A DNA stretch of 64,000 nucleotides from Aestuariirhabdus haliotis (GTDB taxonomy: Bacteria; Pseudomonadota; Gammaproteobacteria; Pseudomonadales; Aestuariirhabdaceae), in assembly GCF_023509475.1 (NCBI RefSeq), contig NZ_JAKSDZ010000001.1, positions 124,001 through 188,000 of the forward strand, read 5' to 3'. Below, one piece after another: positions 61,348 to 64,000 of this stretch. Within the stretch, counting starts at the first letter, position 1; each line of letters starts with the position of its first letter. A program made the translations under genes and the position numbers. Below the pieces are notes generated by a model. The model made no database searches. It was not told the DNA's origin and saw only the letters and a list, made by a program, of their open reading frames with translations.

Positions 61348-62265
61348 CTACTGAGCCCCTCGGCGTACAATCGCTTCCCGAGCCAGTATCGCCTGTTTGC
61401 GCGTTATGCCCCAACGGTAGTTACCCAACTCGCCCGACTCCCGTATCACCCGGTGACAGGGAATCAGGTAGGCAATGGTATTGGCAGCCATGGCACTACC
61501 CACCGCCCGTTGCGCCTTGGGCGAGCCCGCCATCGCCGCTAACTGGGTGTAAGAGATCGGCCGCGTACTGTCGCAACGCAACAAGGCTTCCCAGACCTTG
61601 ATCTGGAAATTGGTACCCCTCAATAACAGATGCAAGGGGGCCGAATCAGCCCTGGCGTCGAAGATGCGGATACACATCGCCAGAGCACCGGCATCATCCA
61701 GAATCCGTGTCGCACTCGACCATTGTTGCTCCAATTCTGCCAGGCGCAGCGCCTGATCCTCATCGAGAAAGGCCAAATAGCACAGCCCCCGATCCGTCCA
61801 GCCCAACAAGGCTTCACCATAGGGCGTCGGCGATACCCCGTAGCGCACTTCGACACCTTCACCCCGGCGCTTGATCTCTCCCGGAGTCATGGCTTCACAA
61901 CTTACCATCAGATCGTGCAGTCGACCCGGGCTGGATAACCCGGCCGCCGTTGATGCGCTGAGCACATCACGGGACTCCTGCAGCGATTCAAGCGCCGCTT
62001 GCTTGGTCAGGTATTGCAGAAATCGCTTGGGGGAAATACCCGCCCAGCGGGCAAACACCCGTTGCAGATGGTGCGGACTGAGGTGAACGGCCTGGGCGAG
62101 CTGCTCCAATGAAGGTTGCTGCTGGATGTTGGCTTGCAGATATTCGATGGCCCGAGCAACAATGCGATATTGACGAGAGCTGTCCCATTCACCTTCCAAC
62201 GCCTGGATTGGCTCACCGGCTTTGTCACTGCTCGGATTGCTACTAAAGAGTTGTGGATTATCCAT
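61348..62265 (-). CDS. Ada-like alkylation repair protein: AraC HTH plus O6-alkylguanine-DNA methyltransferase
   Basis: A 305-residue protein with an AraC-type HTH region (about residues 35-125: IEYLQANIQQQPSLEQLAQA and HLSPHHLQRVFARWAG) joined to a C-terminal methyltransferase domain, with acceptor Cys270 in IPCHRV and the AAMAGSPKAQRAVG helix. It lacks the N-terminal zinc methyl-phosphotriester sensor domain of E. coli Ada (354 residues), so it cannot be switched on in the usual way. It is coupled to an EamA exporter by an 8-base overlap. Confidence 0.9.
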   Translation of the reverse strand: MDNPQLFSSNPSSDKAGEPIQALEGEWDSSRQYRIVARAIEYLQANIQQQPSLEQLAQAVHLSPHHLQRVFARWAGISPKRFLQYLTKQAALESLQESRDVLSASTAAGLSSPGRLHDLMVSCEAMTPGEIKRRGEGVEVRYGVSPTPYGEALLGWTDRGLCYLAFLDEDQALRLAELEQQWSSATRILDDAGALAMCIRIFDARADSAPLHLLLRGTNFQIKVWEALLRCDSTRPISYTQLAAMAGSPKAQRAVGSAMAANTIAYLIPCHRVIRESGELGNYRWGITRKQAILAREAIVRRGAQ

Positions 62266-63157
62266 GGCTTTGCCCCCCTGAAGGCAGTAATTGTCGCCAG
62301 CTCACCCCGGTGACCAAAAAGGTACCCATGACCACCGCGAGCCCGCCAAAGAGGGTATGCCAACCGACAACTTCATCGAGTAACAGGGTACCCCAGAGCA
62401 CACCAAACAGCGGTACCAGATAGGTTACCGTCAACGCGGACGTTGCCCCTTCATCGGCAATCAAACGGAAATAGAGCAGATAGGCCATGCCACTGCATAC
62501 CACTCCCAACAGAAGCAGAGCGATCATAATGTCCGGACCTGGCTGCGATGGCGGAGGAAAAAATGGCATCAGGGGAGCGATCAACAGGGTTGCGGCCCAC
62601 ATACTGCCATGGGCATTGGCAAAGGAATCCACTTTGGGAGCCGAACGGGCATAGTTGCTGGCAACACCATAACAAAACGCCGCGGCCAAAGCCGATAGCA
62701 CAGCCAGCCCTGCACCGGACGCAACCAAATGGGCGTCCAGCCCCACTAATAATGCAACGCCCATCAAACCCAATCCCAACCCGGATATCAGGCGCAAACT
62801 GATTTTCTGATAACCCAAGACCAGTCCTATGATCATCCCCCATAGTGGCGCCGTGGCATTCAGGATCGACAACAGGGAGGCACTCAGGGTTTGCGCGGCG
62901 ATACCAAAAAACAGGAAAGGCAGGGCTGAATTTACCACCCCCAGTACCGCATAATGGCGCCAGTGCCGGCGTGCATTTAAGGCTCTGTGGGTCACCAACG
63001 CAACCAGCAACAGAAACAACGCCGCCAATAGTACTCGGGATTCAATCAACCAGACCGCCCCGACCACCGGCGCCCCCATACGCATAAACAGGAAGGAGCC
63101 TCCCCAGATCGCGGCAAGCAAAAACAAACGGATAAGACTGGCAGAAGTCATGGACAT
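62258..63157 (-). CDS. EamA family (drug/metabolite transporter) permease
   Basis: A 299-residue inner-membrane protein with ten hydrophobic segments in two EamA repeats; each half starts near a W-G-G-S-F or W-A-A-T type motif. It is a member of the DMT superfamily that commonly exports amino acids or metabolites; the substrate is unknown. It precedes and overlaps the Ada-like gene by 8 bases, so the two are probably co-transcribed. Two in-frame ATGs (63157 and 63151) are both possible. Confidence 0.87.
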   Translation of the reverse strand: MSMTSASLIRLFLLAAIWGGSFLFMRMGAPVVGAVWLIESRVLLAALFLLLVALVTHRALNARRHWRHYAVLGVVNSALPFLFFGIAAQTLSASLLSILNATAPLWGMIIGLVLGYQKISLRLISGLGLGLMGVALLVGLDAHLVASGAGLAVLSALAAAFCYGVASNYARSAPKVDSFANAHGSMWAATLLIAPLMPFFPPPSQPGPDIMIALLLLGVVCSGMAYLLYFRLIADEGATSALTVTYLVPLFGVLWGTLLLDEVVGWHTLFGGLAVVMGTFLVTGVSWRQLLPSGGQSHG

Positions 63158-63269
63158 TCCTGAACAATGGCGAGGGTTTCAGTGTGCCGAGCGGTCGGAA
63201 TGAAAACCACCCGAAAGTTGCGCGTTTACTTTTAACGGGCTATCCAGAGGCCAGTTCAACCGCAAAAAA

Positions 63270-63343
63270 TGGAGCGGGTAAGGGGAATCGAACCCCCGTA
63301 GTCAGCTTGGGAAGCTGAAGTTCTACCATTGAACTACACCCGC
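63270..63343 (-). tRNA. tRNA-Gly (CCC anticodon)
   Basis: A complete 74-base cloverleaf on the minus strand with 5' acceptor GCGGGTG pairing to TACCCGC (one G-U), then T as discriminator and an encoded CCA. The anticodon stem TCAGC/GCTGA encloses the loop TTCCCAA, giving anticodon CCC for GGG glycine codons. The T-arm contains GGTTCGATTCC. Confidence 0.95.
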
Positions 63344-63459
63344 ACAGTCAGTCCACAGACACTCCCCTTCATCTACCAGTTCATTCATTAAACATGCCGC
63401 CGTTTGATCAGGCAAGCCAGCCACTGTAGCAAAGACGATGGTAGGGTTGTTATCAGACT

Positions 63460-63486
63460 TAAATAATATCTATGATGGGCCGATAG
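63460..63486 (+). promoter_or_regulatory. Sigma-28 (FliA) type promoter of the chemotaxis receptor gene
   Basis: TAAA at 63460-63463 is followed by exactly 15 bases and then GCCGATAG at 63479-63486. This matches the flagellar sigma consensus TAAA-N15-GCCGATAA with one mismatch in the -10 element. It lies about 70 bases before the receptor start, so the leader would be about 60 bases. Confidence 0.75.
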
Positions 63487-63554
63487 CTATCAAACATAAA
63501 TAACAAGACGGCAGAAATCTTGTCCGCTGACAGCTAACGCGACAAAGGCTCATC

Positions 63555-64000
63555 ATGAACAATCTTGATTTTTCACGCTTGCTGATTCCCATTCTTGCCG
63601 GCATAGGCTCGGCTCTTCTGATCGGGCTGGCTCTCAACGCCCTGCTACCCGATTACATGGCTCTGTTTGTCGCCTCCCTGACGGCCATTGTCGTCTCCCT
63701 GACCCTGGCATCCCGTTCCCTGTCAAAACCCACCGAAGCGGTGCTGCAATATACCCTCGACAGTTTGCACGGTAACGAGGGGCAAGCGCCGCAAGGGTCA
63801 GAGCAACATGACATCATTGCCGCCCTTTCGGACTTGAGCAGTCGCTTACAAGCGCTGGAATCCCGCAGCAGTCAGATCGCCATCGCCGCCGCCGAAGTCT
63901 CGCATCAATCCGACAGCATTACCTCCAAGGTACATGCGGAGGTCAGCGATGTTGAAGGCATCGCCGAGGCCGCGAGCCGTATTCAGGAAAATGCCAATCA
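63555..64000 (+). CDS. Methyl-accepting chemotaxis protein (3'-truncated by window edge)
   Basis: The first 148 codons of an open reading frame that runs off the right edge. The translation starts MNNLDFSRLLIPILAG and has two N-terminal transmembrane helices (about residues 9-28 and 35-55) with a very short periplasmic loop. Next comes a cytoplasmic linker and a helical segment with SQIAIAAAEVSHQSDSI that continues as a signalling coiled coil. The lack of a periplasmic sensor domain suggests a cytosolic or membrane-state sensor. A sigma-28-type promoter upstream supports a chemotaxis role. The methylation and hairpin regions lie beyond the window. Confidence 0.8.
   Translation, partial: MNNLDFSRLLIPILAGIGSALLIGLALNALLPDYMALFVASLTAIVVSLTLASRSLSKPTEAVLQYTLDSLHGNEGQAPQGSEQHDIIAALSDLSSRLQALESRSSQIAIAAAEVSHQSDSITSKVHAEVSDVEGIAEAASRIQENAN

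Overview
The window is a continuous stretch of bacterial chromosome, moderately GC-rich, densely coded and free of insertion sequences, phage genes or CRISPR arrays. The gene set (RpoH with FtsYEX, MetX/MetW, HemW, a Lao-type alcohol oxidation cluster, an Spu-type polyamine locus, RluA, DUF3392, DUF2947) points to a gammaproteobacterium near the Pseudomonadales/Cellvibrionales, possibly marine. That placement is inferred from gene content and remembered gene order, not from a search.

Bases 1-36600 follow a gene order I recall from Pseudomonas aeruginosa PAO1 (about PA0357-PA0393): proC-yggT-metX-metW-DUF4426-rdgB-hemW, trmB-thiG-thiS, rpoH-ftsX-ftsE-ftsY, two M16 peptidases-rsmD, laoR/laoC-laoB-laoA, coaD-ferredoxin and mutM. 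Blocks that I do not recall from that backbone appear to be inserted: a dynamin-like GTPase (1.4-3.4 kb), a DUF1329 protein (7.9-9.2 kb), a 3-methyladenine glycosylase with modABC (9.6-12.9 kb), an SDR/LysR pair (13.0-14.8 kb) and an NAD-linked molybdenum formate dehydrogenase (17.1-21.5 kb). ModABC imports the molybdate that the formate dehydrogenase needs, so the two may be functionally linked.

Bases 36600-42800 hold an acyl-CoA dehydrogenase, a Kazal-type lipoprotein, the DEAD-box helicase DeaD, a small island of poorly known genes including a NYN-domain nuclease, and RluA. Bases 42900-52400 form a polyamine uptake and catabolism locus laid out like spuABC-D-FGH with a divergent spuI. One periplasmic binding protein feeds an ABC importer, two gamma-glutamylpolyamine synthetases and an aminotransferase start degradation, and SpuA hydrolyses gamma-glutamyl intermediates.

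Bases 52400-64000 are mixed: purC, an uncharacterised small protein, a DUF3313 lipoprotein, a secreted endonuclease I, a DJ-1-like protein with a YqhD-like alcohol dehydrogenase opposite a LysR regulator, an acyl-CoA synthetase, DUF2947, an Ada-like alkylation repair protein overlapping an EamA exporter, tRNA-Gly(CCC), and the start of a chemotaxis receptor gene behind a near-consensus sigma-28 promoter.

Most of the window is ordinary housekeeping DNA. I found no clear undescribed multi-gene system. The best leads are the cis-elements (16-bp LaoR palindrome, sigma-28 promoter, 14-bp intercistronic stem-loop in the polyamine operon, LysR-type operators), the formate dehydrogenase that seems to have lost one iron-sulphur site, the LaoB Tat-lipoprotein, the Kazal lipoprotein and the 40.4-41.9 kb island.
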